Position numbers and translations under genes: made by a program. DNA of 64,000 nt from Morinoia aosen (taxonomy: Eukaryota; Arthropoda; Malacostraca; Amphipoda; Talitridae): the NCBI GenBank assembly GCA_030386875.1, contig CM059560.1:34528183-34592182 (forward strand), read 5' to 3'. Each line of letters starts with the position of its first letter. The stretch's first letter is position 1. Below are positions 47,927 to 59,079 of this stretch, piece after piece. Below the pieces are notes generated by a model, which searched no databases, was not told where the DNA came from, and was given only the letters and a program-made list of their open reading frames with translations.

Positions 47927-48550
47927 AAATGCAGGGATAAACTGTGACCAGCTAGTTAAGCCAAAGATATTCAAGAGAAAATGCAACATGTCTGAAATTT
48001 GCATTCAGGGTTATACTCGCTGCTGCTTTTGGAGTGTCTCGACAGTGGCGACGTAGCATGCGAACAACGAAGAAAAAATCGATAAATGTAGCAGATGACG
48101 TTGCAAAAGAAGGGAGTTCAGGCAGAAGGTCGAGAGCTCGATACGTTCGTTGGCGCTAATAGAATAAATAATAAGGTAAAAGAAAAACTCCAGCTACCTT
48201 TCTGCAAAACTTGACATAGAACAGCCTCACACAGGCGATGCTGCACTACGGTAGCAAAAGTCACACATCTGAGAAGACCCATTTTTATTATTAAGCATGC
48301 TGATGAGAATGTTTTAAAGAAAGACGTTCAAAAACCTCACTCCGTACTAACGATGGTTAAACGTTTAACAAAAGTCTAACAAACGTTTAACAAAAGTCAT
48401 TAGATGATCCTCTTGGATCATCTAATTTAATTTTAAGATATTTAAAAACCAATGATTGTAATATTGTACAATCTCTATTGGAAATAAAGTTTTTTCTTCC
48501 TTTCTTTCTTTCTTTCTAATGACGAACTTCTGCAGCTTAAGTTTAAAGGG
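47927..48550. other. Non-coding DNA with short repeats
   Basis: Contains a direct repeat AACGTTTAACAAAAGTC/AACGTTTAACAAAAGTC-like pair near 48360-48397, a hairpin TTAGATGATCC...GGATCATCTAA at about 48401-48425, and a short (TTTC)n run at 48497-48516. No gene is supported. Confidence 0.45.
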
Positions 48551-48905
48551 ACCTCTCAAAAGGATACAACTATTGTATCTTTGGGAGTTAGCGCTCCCAG
48601 GGGAAATTATGGGATGTACCGAGCTAAATGTTAGTTGGGCCTTCTTTTTGTTGAAATAAAATAGTTTTTTTTTGTTACGGACCATCTTTTTTTCGGTTCA
48701 CTGCTGTCCTGTTTTTCAGCACCTACTACTTTCTTCTTCAACTTTTTCTTGTTTCATGAACTTCTTTCTTAGCTTCCTGTTTCTGTGCACCTTGTGCATA
48801 GATTCCGCGTTCCCTCAACTCCATACTAAATGGTACCTTCATCCTTCTACTCTTTGGTCATCTTTGTCGTGGAAAAAGGATGCTAAAACTCTCTTATAAT
48901 CAATC
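48551..48905 (+). mobile_element. Family A SINE-like repeat, plus orientation, near full length
   Basis: Reads 5' to 3' on the plus strand: ACCTCTCAAAAGGATACAAC, TATTGTATCTTTGGGAGTTA, GCGCTCCCAGGGG, TTTTTCGGTTCACTGCTGTC, CTTGTGCATAGATTCCGCG, CATACTAAATGGTACC, GGATGCTAAAACTCTCTTAT then AATCAATC as a tail. A useful reference for the family's own orientation. Confidence 0.88.
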
Positions 48906-50179
48906 AATGTTTAAAACGAAAGAACATTATCAAAGACCCATGATCTGAATTGGAGATAAAGAAATTACTCAGAACAAGGCCATGTTACAGAGCTACCGAA
49001 CTCGACATTGATGTCGAGAAAAATATCAATAATAGAACTGAACACTCACCTATGAAGACTTGCGAGAAAAAGTGATAGTTTGACTTTTGAATTATTTCCG
49101 TTGAGAAGGTAGTAGAAACCCTTACCCGGAATTTTCAGAAGTAAATTGTCCTCCAATTTGCATAAGCACTCAGCATGTTGAGCGCACAACCGTCTCGTAA
49201 ATAACACGTAATTACAATGCTAACTTTAATAGCATGACTCGAGAAGCACAGTCGACTGCGTCAAGACAGGCCACTTCAGCTGCCTGACTGACAGACGTGT
49301 TCTCTTGAAGTGTTCAAAATAAAAAATTTTATCCCTAAAACGTTCAATTCGAACTCCGGCACAAACTATACGTCTTTAAGAATTGCATGTTTGCCAGTGA
49401 GCAATGAAGGAAGCATTCGCAAGCACGAATGTCACATTGGGCGCTGGAAATGGATCTCCCTTACTTTCTACACCTAATATTGCAATAAAGGAAAGAACGA
49501 GACTAAGACCCGAAAGAGATGTCATGCAAACAAACGTCGTAACACACGCTTTAGCTGCAACACACTCAGCAACTTTAACATCTGTTAACAACGCGGAGCT
49601 GAGTTACCTTCAGACCGCGTCGAGCTTCACCAAGTACTAATTTCTAAAAGATACTTTCAAAAAGTGATGAGGATTCAAATGTCTTTGAAGAACTTGCCCC
49701 AAATAGATTACAACACTCGAAAATGGTCATCAAAAGCACGGTTGGCATTTCTGTCACTCTGACAGAAATGCTTACCTGATATACTTGAAATTAACGTTTC
49801 ACTTCCACAAACAAAACTGGGTACAACGAAAAAATTGACCTCGAAACCTTTGAAACTTCCAATCAACCAAGAAGTTGTCACTCATTCAGCTCATACCGAG
49901 ACACAAGTAAAACGAAGCAAGCCACACAAAAAAGTAGGACGACGACCACCAAGTCTGCAGAACTCGCAGCCCAAGACCGCCTGGGCATGGCACTACAATG
50001 ACGGCACAACACTCTTTTGATCCCGGGGCGTGTGCTCGTGTGGCGGTTACCTGCTCATCCAGTCGATTTCCCACACACAAAAATTAAAAAATTTAAATTG
50101 TTACATGTAAATTTAGAAGCGTCGCTCAAGGACAAGAAAAAGATCTTTTCATTGAGCTGATAGGTCGATTTTTCGGAAA
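48906..50179. other. Non-coding DNA
   Basis: No supported gene. A GC-richer block at about 49960-50055 carries open frames on both strands but no domain. Its possible minus-strand donor (GATGAGCAG then GTAACC) has no matching acceptor. Confidence 0.35.
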
Positions 50180-51030
50180 TCTTATTTTTAAAATGAAAAG
50201 GAGAACCAAGGCGTATATAAACATTTTTACTTGTAAACGTTTCGGAAAATCTGGTTTCCATCATCAGTACTGAAAATGAAGTAACAGATAAAAAATGAAA
50301 TTAGATGTCTACTACAATAAGAGAACTTCTAGTAACCTCAATAAACATGAAAAATAAAATGCAAGTATAAACAAAAAAGGGGACTGCTAAAAACTATAAT
50401 CGCACACCTACACCCACACACACTCACACACCCACACGGATACTAAAAACTATAGACATACCTAAGCTGTTGGGGCAATGTGTAATTTTGCGGCACTTTG
50501 ATCAATATTCAATTTCGGTTTAACTGTATATATGAATAGTGATTCTAAAACTCTCAGATCGTGTTCCCTATTAGTTGTAGCAAGAGTTGAAAAATTTGAT
50601 GTTTTAAATGGATGGTCGCACTTAAAACAATGGTCTCACTATTTCGGTTTAACACTAAAGAATCACTATTCATATATACAGTTAAACCGAAATTGAATAT
50701 CGATCAAAGTGCCGCAAAATTACACATTGCCCCAACAGCTTAGGTATGTCTATAGTTTTTAGTGTCCGTGTGGGTGTGTGAGTGTGTGTGGGTGTAGGTG
50801 TGCGATTATAGTTTTTAGCAGTCCCCTTTTTTGTTTATACTTGCATTTTATTTTTCATGTTTATTGAGGTTACTAGAAGTTCTCTTATTGTAGTAGACAT
50901 CTAATTTCATTTTTTATCTGTTACTTCACTTTCAGTACTGATGATGGAAACCAGATTTTCCGAAACGTTTACAAGTAAAAATGTTTATATACGCCTTGGT
51001 TCTCCTTTTCATTTTAAAAATAAGATCTTT
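50180..51030. mobile_element. Foldback element with ~350-bp arms and hammerhead-like motif
   Basis: Sequence from 50180 (ATCTTATTTTTAAAATGAAA) inward reappears inverted from 51030. Paired landmarks are AGGAGAACCAAGGCGTATAT, CTGGTTTCCATCATCAGTAC, GGTGTAGGTG/CACCTACACC, GGGGCAATGTGTAATTTTGC and GGTTTAACTGTATATATGAA. The loop, about 50545-50645, is unique. Each arm has the motif CTGATGATGGAAACC...TTTTCCGAAAC (50938-50966 on plus, mirror at 50239-50267 on minus). A CA-rich microsatellite lies in each arm. There is no coding capacity. Confidence 0.9.
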
Positions 51031-53608
51031 TCATCGGTAAGTTCTGGGTCCCCTACAGAGCAAAGAGAGCTTCACATAGAAATCAACAGATACAAGTGAT
51101 TCTAGATACAAGTGATTATAGATTTAAAGCAAATTGTGCCATGGTGAGCCAAGTTCAACATAATTCTACTATGTCTTCAAGGCAAAGAAAAAATCAGCTC
51201 ACAGAACCAAGGAACTACCATGCTTATAGATGTTACAGCCATTTAAACGCGCCATGGGGTGTATCGCAAGAGGCACTCGACATGAACTTTGGATACATTT
51301 TGGTCATATTAGCAAAGGTAGCCATTGGTTGGACACATTAGCAAACAGAGATTCTTGCTAAGATTTAATCTTGAATAAAATAATGGTTAAAGAATGAGGA
51401 AATAAAATAAATTGTTCTCGACAAGATGAGTTACATACAAACAAAATATAACAGAAGAGAGAGAATAGAAGAATAGAATACAATGAAGCGCGCAGGCTAA
51501 AGAAAGAAACAAGGATAAAGAAGGTCAGGAGAATAGGCTGTGCTGCAGTTCTAATGACAGGCAGATAACGTAGGTGCTCGTTATTGCTCAGTTATAAGTT
51601 AGGCCCGTAGATTAGGCTAACATTCTGGGATAAATAAACTCAGGTGTCACGTACAAGCATCGCTACACCCAGAACTAGTAAACGCAGTGATTATTGAAAA
51701 GCAATTGCAAGGCTGCTAGATTTATTACGTACGTAATTGTAGCGGTAAAGCTGACAGTGAAAGTTTTTTTCGATTTAGGTTCATTGTTTTTCTAGCCAAA
51801 ATTAAAGTTAGGGTTTTTGAAATTAAATTTGAGTAATTTCCCCCGAAAAAACACATCGGCAAGTCGAATGAAGAACACGGGCTGCCAGCTGTACCGAAAC
51901 AACAACGTAAATCGTTGAAAATGCTGCTCGCGAACCCTCGCAGGCAAAAGCGGCCGAGGACGAGCCACAACACATGCAGCACCGCCGCACATCGATGGTC
52001 TGGTAACTAGCGACAGCAGCGCTCACTACATAGAATGGCCCCACCAACCCACGCTGGCAAGTTCCCTCCCTCACTCTTACCTATTCCACAGGGAAGTCAG
52101 TGAGGTAATGCGCGAATCACCAATGGCTCTGACGAATTTTCTATTTTCATCGGGTCACCTCCAGAAGGTCAGGGTCTTTCAGCAAGATATCAGAAATGCA
52201 AATTGAAAGAGTGAAGGAGGGAAGCTAAACAGGAAAATTCGGTGAAAGAATTTTAGAGACACAGAATAAATGAAGCACAAAGAATAAAACCGAATACCCT
52301 GAAAAGAACGGAAAGGTTGAGAACACATGAGCCGCTTGAAATGAAAGGAGAGAAGACTTACAAAAATAAGCAGAAATACGAAAGAAATACACTTTTATCG
52401 AGAATACAGAATTGAACTATAAAACTCATACGAAAAAAAGGAAGGTAACAAAAAATATATAAAATTCACGAACAGCAAAAGTACACACTACACACAAATA
52501 CATACGAAACGGAAGCGTTTTTTGCACCAGCAGAAAGCCAAAACCGGTAAGAATCCTGTACAAAATCGCAACAAAATCCACGAAAACATAGAAACAAGAA
52601 CACTAAACACAAACGCAAAGCATTATACAGCAGGGAAGCGACCAGAAATAAGCGGTGCATAGATTTACATACAGAAAGGATACGTAGCTTGCCAGCTACA
52701 TGCCGTATCTACATGTATCGATAAAAAAATAACGATTAACGCAAATAAATTAAAAACCTTTTCAATTAAACAACTTAAAGACCTGCTAGTGAAGCGTAGC
52801 TATGATACATATTGCGTGGATGCGCATACACTAGAATATCGTCAGTGGAGACGACGTTCAGTTATGCATCCATCTGATCTGCAGACTCTAGAACTCGAGA
52901 ATGATTCCGAGCCTCTCAACCATTTCAGTGCAACTTAACATTGCCTTATTTTGTGTGCAATGCTGCACTGCTTGAGGTCATGCAAGAGCAGCGGGCTTCT
53001 TTGAATTCTAGATTCCACGATGTGAAAGTATACATCGAAACAAAACTAAATAAAACCTGTTAACAAAGAGTTAATTTTACATCGAGATAAAGTTGAGATA
53101 ATTTTACCACCGCGCTTCAGTAGTAGTAGAGTCAAGTACCAATTACCAACATCAAAATACAGTTTGAAGATATGGAGATTACCATCTATACTATGAATGC
53201 ATTAACTACAGTGCGCGCGTAACTACGGACTCAGTTTGTCACCATCATTCGAACACAAGGAGAAAATTCTCTTGTAGGTAGTCATGATACGGCGAGACGC
53301 TTCAGCCGTGGCTAACTAGGCAACTATACAAGAGAAAACTAACTAAAAATACTGTGGAGACTGCATATATGGCTAGTACTTGCAGAGAAGGAATCACTGA
53401 TGTAGTGGTAACGGTCAACACTTAACAAGCTGCGTTTTGTTTTGGTGTCTACGTTGACACTCTCAAATGAAGGTGTTCACCACCCGCAGTTGCCTACGAA
53501 ACACATGCAACAAAACAGCTTAATTTTTACGTTGGTGAGTCCATCTGAGGAGTCTTCTTCTTGCAAGCTGAGACGTGGAAACGCAGGTTGTAGTCAGTAC
53601 AGAACTGG
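51031..53608. other. Non-coding DNA 3' of fzr
   Basis: The 3' flank and presumably 3' UTR of fzr on the minus strand. No clear polyadenylation signal could be chosen. A GC-rich patch at about 51880-52090 holds ambiguous splice-like sites (TTACCTATTCCACAG readable on either strand). No other gene is supported. Confidence 0.35.
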
Positions 53609-53650
53609 TTACCGGAGGGCGGTGAACAGGTTCAAGGCAGACTTCGATTC
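53609..53650 (-). CDS. fzr terminal coding exon
   Basis: A 42-bp exon after the acceptor CTTTGTTTTCAG, coding ESKSALNLFTALR and a TAA stop at 53611-53609. It joins in phase 0 to the preceding exon ending FSKARSQK. Fzr/Cdh1 proteins typically end in a short Leu-Phe-Thr tail closing with Ile-Arg, the IR motif that docks onto the APC/C subunit Cdc27/APC3. Here the last two residues are Leu-Arg, a conservative but notable departure. A 171-bp intron separates it from the WD40 exon. Alternative terminal exons cannot be excluded. Confidence 0.9.
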   Translation of the reverse strand, partial: ESKSALNLFTALR

Positions 53651-53821
53651 CTGAAAACAAAGAAGCTTTGTGAACTCATACCTCCAAACGCATTACATCC
53701 GTCAGTTTCAGCTTGATACCTAGACCAAAAAAGAAATTCAATGAACTATATGAATCACAACTTATTAACATCTACTTCACTTGTACATGATGAGAATATT
53801 CCAGCAGCAATATTCACTGAC

Positions 53822-54019
53822 CTTCTGACTTCTTGCTTTACTGAAGACGTTCCAGAAGCGAAGTGTCTCGTCCCCAGCACCAGTGACGATGGCCTCGCCG
53901 TCAGGAGCCATGGCGAGGTAGAGCACCCTGTAGCTGTGCCCCGTGAGCTTGGCCACCTGGCACAGGGAGGGGTACCGCCACACCAGGATTTGGTTCTGGC
54001 TGTAGCCGTGCGTTGACAC
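53822..54019 (-). CDS. fzr exon: last WD40 repeats of Fizzy-related/Cdh1
   Basis: A 198-bp, 66-codon exon bounded by the acceptor CTTGATGCAG and the donor GTCAGTGAA, phase 0 both sides. It encodes VSTHGYSQNQILVWRYPSL, LTGHSYRVLYLAMAPDGEAI and VTGAGDETLRFWNVFSKARS, the last WD40 blades of Fizzy-related/Cdh1. The protein activates the anaphase-promoting complex and recruits D-box and KEN-box substrates for ubiquitination in late mitosis, G1 and endocycles. Conservation with animal FZR1 is very high; the GAGDETLRFWNVF signature distinguishes the Cdc20/Cdh1 family, and GYSQNQILVW with SKARS fits Cdh1 better than Cdc20. Confidence 0.96.
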
Positions 54020-54259
54020 CTGCATCAAGGTAATGCTCTTCTAAATACACGCGAGCACCAGCAGCACTGCATCATATTTTAACGTTTTGACCTCGGCGGG
54101 AGCCGCTGGTGTACACGGAGGGGATTTTCATAATGCTGTTGACTAACTAGTGGTCACAAATTCAATTATCATAAATATTTAATCAAAGCCATTTAAAGGC
54201 ACGATCCAGTAAATGCTTGTCATTTTCAAAATTGCTCATTACAATTGACTTTAGGACTC

Positions 54260-54570
54260 GACCCTTGCATTGGCCGAGTGTACAGAGCGCTAGCTTTCTA
54301 TGCTTCCTGCATGGGTTTGAGCCCTGTAGGCAGCAGCTGGCGTGAAAAACGCTGACGCGGCAAACCAGGGTCGATGTCTGCAGTGTGATCACTGTCCTCA
54401 AGGAATGTTACCTGAGCACTAAACGAGAGGAAAATGAGGCCTTAAAGCTCGGTCGTGACTAGGGGCCTGGGGAACTCCCTATCATGTACATCCCCTGTAA
54501 AGTATCATGTCAATGATACTCAGCCACTCTCTACTAAAAAAAGAAAAAGGCTAGGTAAATACCAAACATC
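54260..54570 (+). mobile_element. Possible tRNA-derived SINE
   Basis: TGGCCGAGTGTACAGAGCG at about 54271 fits an A box region, and GGGTTTGAGCCC at 54313-54324 resembles a B box. An unrelated body follows and ends in an A-rich AAAAAAAGAAAAAGG at 54535-54550. No target duplication was identified, and the sequence is unrelated to family A. Confidence 0.4.
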
Positions 54571-54579
54571 ACCAATACA

Positions 54580-57500
54580 TACATACATACATATACCGGG
54601 CTTATCCTCCCCATGGGAGGGTAGCCGACAGCAGGCCACAATAACCACACTTAGTCACTAGGAGGCGAGAGAGGCAGCACCGGCCGCACCTGAACTGCCA
54701 GGATCAGCAGCAGCCCAGCACAACCACCTTCCACAGTCAGGCCCGACAGCAACAGCTGGTTTACCCCGACCGCTTCATTGAATGCAGCCCCTCCCCCGCA
54801 CATGACAGGTCAACCCCATCACACGCGGGCAGCTTCCAGTAACGCGTCAAAAATAAAATTACCTCCTTATACACTGCCCCCACTCACTTCTGTCCGCAGC
54901 CATCCCTCTCGCCACGTCCACAGTCAGACCCCTCTCATACAAAGCACGTCGCACCCCATCCATCCAACTCATCCGTGGTCTACCTCGCGCTCGAAGACCA
55001 CTCACTTCCGACATATATATCTTTTTCACCAGCCGCTCAACATTCATTCTTTCTACATGCCCAAACCATCCAAGCACTCTTTCATCCACTCGCCTGCTCA
55101 ACTTTTTGATAACACCCGTCTGCTCCCTAACCAACTCATTCCTGATCCTATCTCTTCTAGTTACTCCATACATGCTCCTCAAACACTTCATCTCAAACAC
55201 ATCCAACTTCCTCCTCTCAGCTGCTCTCAACCCCCAGGACTCTGCTCCATACAACAAAACTGGCACAATCAAACTTTCATACAGTCCCCTCTTAGCATTC
55301 ATACTCAAACTCCTGCATTCAAAAACTTTCCTCATTGCACCCAATGTCTTACAACCTTCACTCACTCGATGCTTCACTTCTACTTCCATACTATCCTTAA
55401 CAGTCACATCCGACCCGAGGTACCTAAAATGCTCTACCTCCTCTAAAACTTCCCCATTCAACCTCACATTCAAAGTTCCAAACACTCCACCTCTTGAACA
55501 TCTCATCACCTTACTTTTATTCACATTTACCCTCAATTTCCGCCTTTCGCACACTCTACCAAACTCTGTAACCAGTCTCCTCAGTTTTTCCTCTGAATCA
55601 GCCACAAGCGCTGTATCATCTGCAAACAACAGCTGACACACTTCCCAATACATACCATTTCGTCCCACCAACTGCGCACCTTTTCCCAACACTCTGGCAT
55701 TCACTTCTCTCACCACACCATCCATAAACAAATTAAACAACCACGGCGACATCACACATCCCTGTCTCACACCTGTCACAACTGGGAACCATTCACTCAC
55801 CTCATTCCCTACTCTCACACATGCTCTGCTATCAATGTAAAAACTCTTGATCGCATTCAACAGTCTCCCACCCACTCCATACAAACTTACCACTTGCCAT
55901 AAAGCCTCGCGATCCACTCTGTCATACGCCTTCTCTAGATCCATAAATGCCCAATATACATCCTTTCCCTTTAATAAATATTTTTCATTCACCTGCCTCA
56001 CAGCAAACATTTGATCCACACAACCTCTACCACACCTAAAACCACACTGTTCTTCAGCAAGCACACGATCCGTCAGCACTCTCACTCTTCCAATTAACAC
56101 TCTTCCATACAGCTTCCCAACGACACTCAGTAGACTTATACCCCTAGAATTACTGCACTCATACCTGTCACCTTTCCCCTTGTACAACGGAACTACGCAC
56201 GCGCTACTCCAATCAACCGGCACTTTACTAGCCTCGAAACACATATTTAATAAACGCACTAACCATTCTATAACCACATTTCCTCCTTTCTTTAGACATT
56301 CAACCGTGCAGCCATCCAAACCTGGAGCTTTCCCATTTTTCATTTCATCCAACGCACATCTCACCTCTGCACTTCTTATTCGATTTCTATTCACTTCACC
56401 AAACACAGGCATTCTAACATCACTTCCAACAGCTACTACTCTCGCAATCCTATCATCCCTCACGTTCAGCAGTTCCTCAAAATACTCCGCCCATCTCTTT
56501 CTCACATCACAACTCTCCACTAGCAGCCTACCATTTGTATCCTTCACTCTTGCCTCATTCTCCACCTGACCCTTCCTAATTCTCTTCACTTCCTTCCAGA
56601 AAACCTTCCTTCTCTCCATGAGATCCCCTCCCAACTTCCTCCCCCATTCCTCATCCGCCGCTCTCTTCGCTCTCCTTACCATTCTTTGTACCTCTTTCTT
56701 CCTCTCCTTATACTCTTCAAAATTTTGCTGGTTGCCTCGTTGCAACCACCTTTCGAACGCCCCTCGCTTTCTTTTCACAGCCGCTCCTACTTCTCCGTTC
56801 CACCATTCACTTCCCTTTCTAATCCCCCCTCCAACCTTCCTTACCCCACACACTTCCCTTGCACATTTTTCCACCGCATCTTTAAACAACTTCCATTCCC
56901 CTTCCACTCCACCCACCTCACTTTCCTTCACCCTCCCATACTCCACTTTCATCTTCTCCTGATACTCACACTCACGCTCAGAATCATGTAACTTGCTTAC
57001 ATTTAACACCTCCCTTCCACTCCTCCTTTTTACACCTCCCCATATTCCACTAACTCTCAGCTTTCCTTCCACCAAATAATGATCCGAAATCCCATTCATC
57101 TCACCACGGAACACATGCACATCGAGCAAACGACCCATCACTCCCCTACTAACCAAAATATAATCCATCAATGCTCTCTCCTCTATCACACCTCCATTCG
57201 TCCTCACATACGTATACTTGTTAATACTTTTTTTCTGAAACAAACTATTTCCAACCACTAACTCACTCTCCACACATAACCCCACCAAGAAATCCCCACT
57301 CTCATTCACCCCAGCTACTCCGTACTTACCAACAACACCATCCACCACCTCATCACCCACTCTTGCATTCAGGTCCCCCATCACCACAACTCTACAACCA
57401 CTCCCCACTCTAGCCACACACTCGGACAATTTCTCCCAAAACTCCTCTCTCTCTTCCCCACTCCTCTCCGATCCCGGTCCGTACGCGCTCACAAACACCC

Positions 57501-57851
57501 ATGACTCTTCCCCCCATTTCACTCGCACCCACATTATTCTTGATCACACCTCACCCCATTCAACTACTTTCTCTCTTATTCTTACACTCAATAATATAGC
57601 CACACCCTCTCTTGCATGTCCCCCACGTACTCCAGACACTCTCCCTCCCACACTCCCAAACATCAACTCACCACTACCCTTCAATTTCGTCTCACTCAAG
57701 GCCAATACATCCATCTTCCGGTTTAACATCATTCTTCCGATCTCCTCCTTCTTACTCTCAGTTGCTCTACTTCCACACCCCCTTACATTCAAAGATCCTA
57801 GTACTAGGGTTTGAGTGGTCTTTCGACCTCTCTCACCCCCTTCATTGGCCT
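54580..57851 (-). mobile_element. EN+RT non-LTR retrotransposon, near full length
   Basis: An RTE-like element reading on the minus strand. The 3' end has a conserved block (CTACCCTCCCATGGGGAGGA) followed by a (TATG)n tail at about 54575-54595. The 5' end is near 57851. Both sides are flanked by ACCAATACA (54571-54579 and 57852-57860), a putative 9-bp target duplication. It contains a single long frame for endonuclease and reverse transcriptase, interrupted by one in-frame TGA. No separate gag-like ORF is seen. Confidence 0.85.
54859..57792 (-). pseudogene. Endonuclease-reverse transcriptase ORF with one in-frame stop
   Basis: Frame starting MNVRGCGSRATESKKEEIGR at 57792. It is stopped by a TGA at 57546-57544 and resumes in the same frame, continuing 891 codons from the next Met at 57534 to a stop at 54859. 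The endonuclease has LALSETKLKG before the stop, then MGDLNARVGD at about 52-61 and SDHY at 150-153 of the second part. The reverse transcriptase has RGISLLSVVGKLYGRVL at 464-480, FMDLEKAYDRV at 530-540, GVRQGCVMSPWLFNLFMDGV at 588-607 and catalytic FADD at 637-640. The C-terminal DERVLGWFGHVERM segment is typical of these elements. CGA to TGA mutation could explain the stop; apart from it the frame is intact, so insertion is fairly young. Confidence 0.9.
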
Positions 57852-57860
57852 ACCAATACA

Positions 57861-58104
57861 ACTGACTTTAAATTTGAGTTGAATATCAAACTTCACTTTA
57901 ACCCATCGCGGTCAACGTGTTAACGCAGATCTACGATCGAGAAATTTTTACTCTGTATCTGCAATGAAAAGAGGGCGTGCTTGGGGACGAACGAGTAGTG
58001 GTGAGCCTAATAAGGCACTCAGTCGCAGCAGATGATGCAGCACTATGAAACTATGAAAGGTCATTAGGTAATCAGTGAAGGCAGTCAGGCCCAGTGAAGA
58101 AGTA
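57861..58104. other. Intron DNA between two mobile elements
   Basis: Nothing recognised. Confidence 0.4.
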
Positions 58105-58423
58105 GTTCAATTTCTTCACGTGTAAGTTTGTTCAAAAATGCTCCTAGTATTTTTGTACTAAAACACAGCAGTCCATTAAAAACTATGTTTCCGTCTAATT
58201 ATAAAATGCAACGTTTCGACGTATCAAACATCATCCTCAGGCTGAAAAAAAAATTATTCTGTATTATTTTTCTTCCAGCCTGAGGATGATGTTTGATACG
58301 TCGAAACGTTGCATTTTATGATTAGACAGAAATATAGTTAATGAATTGCTGTGTTTTAGTACAAAAATGCTAGGAGCATTCTTGAACAAACTTACACGTG
58401 AAGAAATTGAACTATTTCGTAAG
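58105..58423. mobile_element. Short foldback element with PLE-like motif
   Basis: A ~320-bp palindrome. AGTTCAATTTCTTCACGTGT at the left is mirrored by ACACGTGAAGAAATTGAACT at the right. Inner landmarks ATAAAATGCAACGTTTCGAC and CATCATCCTCAGGCTG also pair. The loop is about 40 bp (58240-58275). Each arm contains CCTGAGGATGATG...CGTCGAAACGTTG. Confidence 0.88.
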
Positions 58424-59079
58424 GCTGAAAAGTTAGAAAAGCCCAGTAAAGAAGTTAAGACCTCGGACTATAAAATAAAAAAAAATTGAGTCAAAGATCG
58501 TACAACAGCTGCACTAAGGATAATTTAATTCCCAATAATTTCAATCGTAAAGGAGATGCACAGGTTTTATTTTTATTTATCATTTTTATTTCTTTCTTTT
58601 ATTTATACTTATTTTACGTTTACTCTGAATTCAAATAGCTATTTTGTCCAGATGATGAATGGAAAATAAATGAAACACTTAAAATTGAAGTAATTGGAAG
58701 GTCCTTGAATTTTTTACGAGAAGGAAGTCCTTAAAGCGCACTAACGAGGATGGGGAGGAGGGGGCCAAATTAAAAGTATAAAGAACAGTAACTCGTGCAT
58801 TAGTGTACTTGAAAAATTAAAAAATGAAAGAAACACCGTTAGTTAAAGCGGTGTTCGCTTGGATAAAGTCACATTACATCACTGCGGCAACACAAGCGCG
58901 ATCCAAGCGTATCTCATTGTTGACCTATGAGACTACCTCAGTTGTGACCTGACTCGTTACTGCAACATCAGGGATTGCGCGCAGAGGTTGCTGTACTTCA
59001 AACAGAGAAATGATGCACAAAAATAAACTGAAAATTGCGAAACTGCCGTGAACTTGGAATAAAATGCCGGAAGCTAAAG
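58424..59079. other. Intron DNA
   Basis: AT-rich; a purine run GAGGATGGGGAGGAGGGGGC lies near 58747-58766. No element recognised. Confidence 0.4.

Noticed and set aside
54778-57923. Plus-strand frames of up to 222 codons over the retrotransposon
   Set aside because: Antisense shadows of the EN+RT frame, which has the catalytic motifs.
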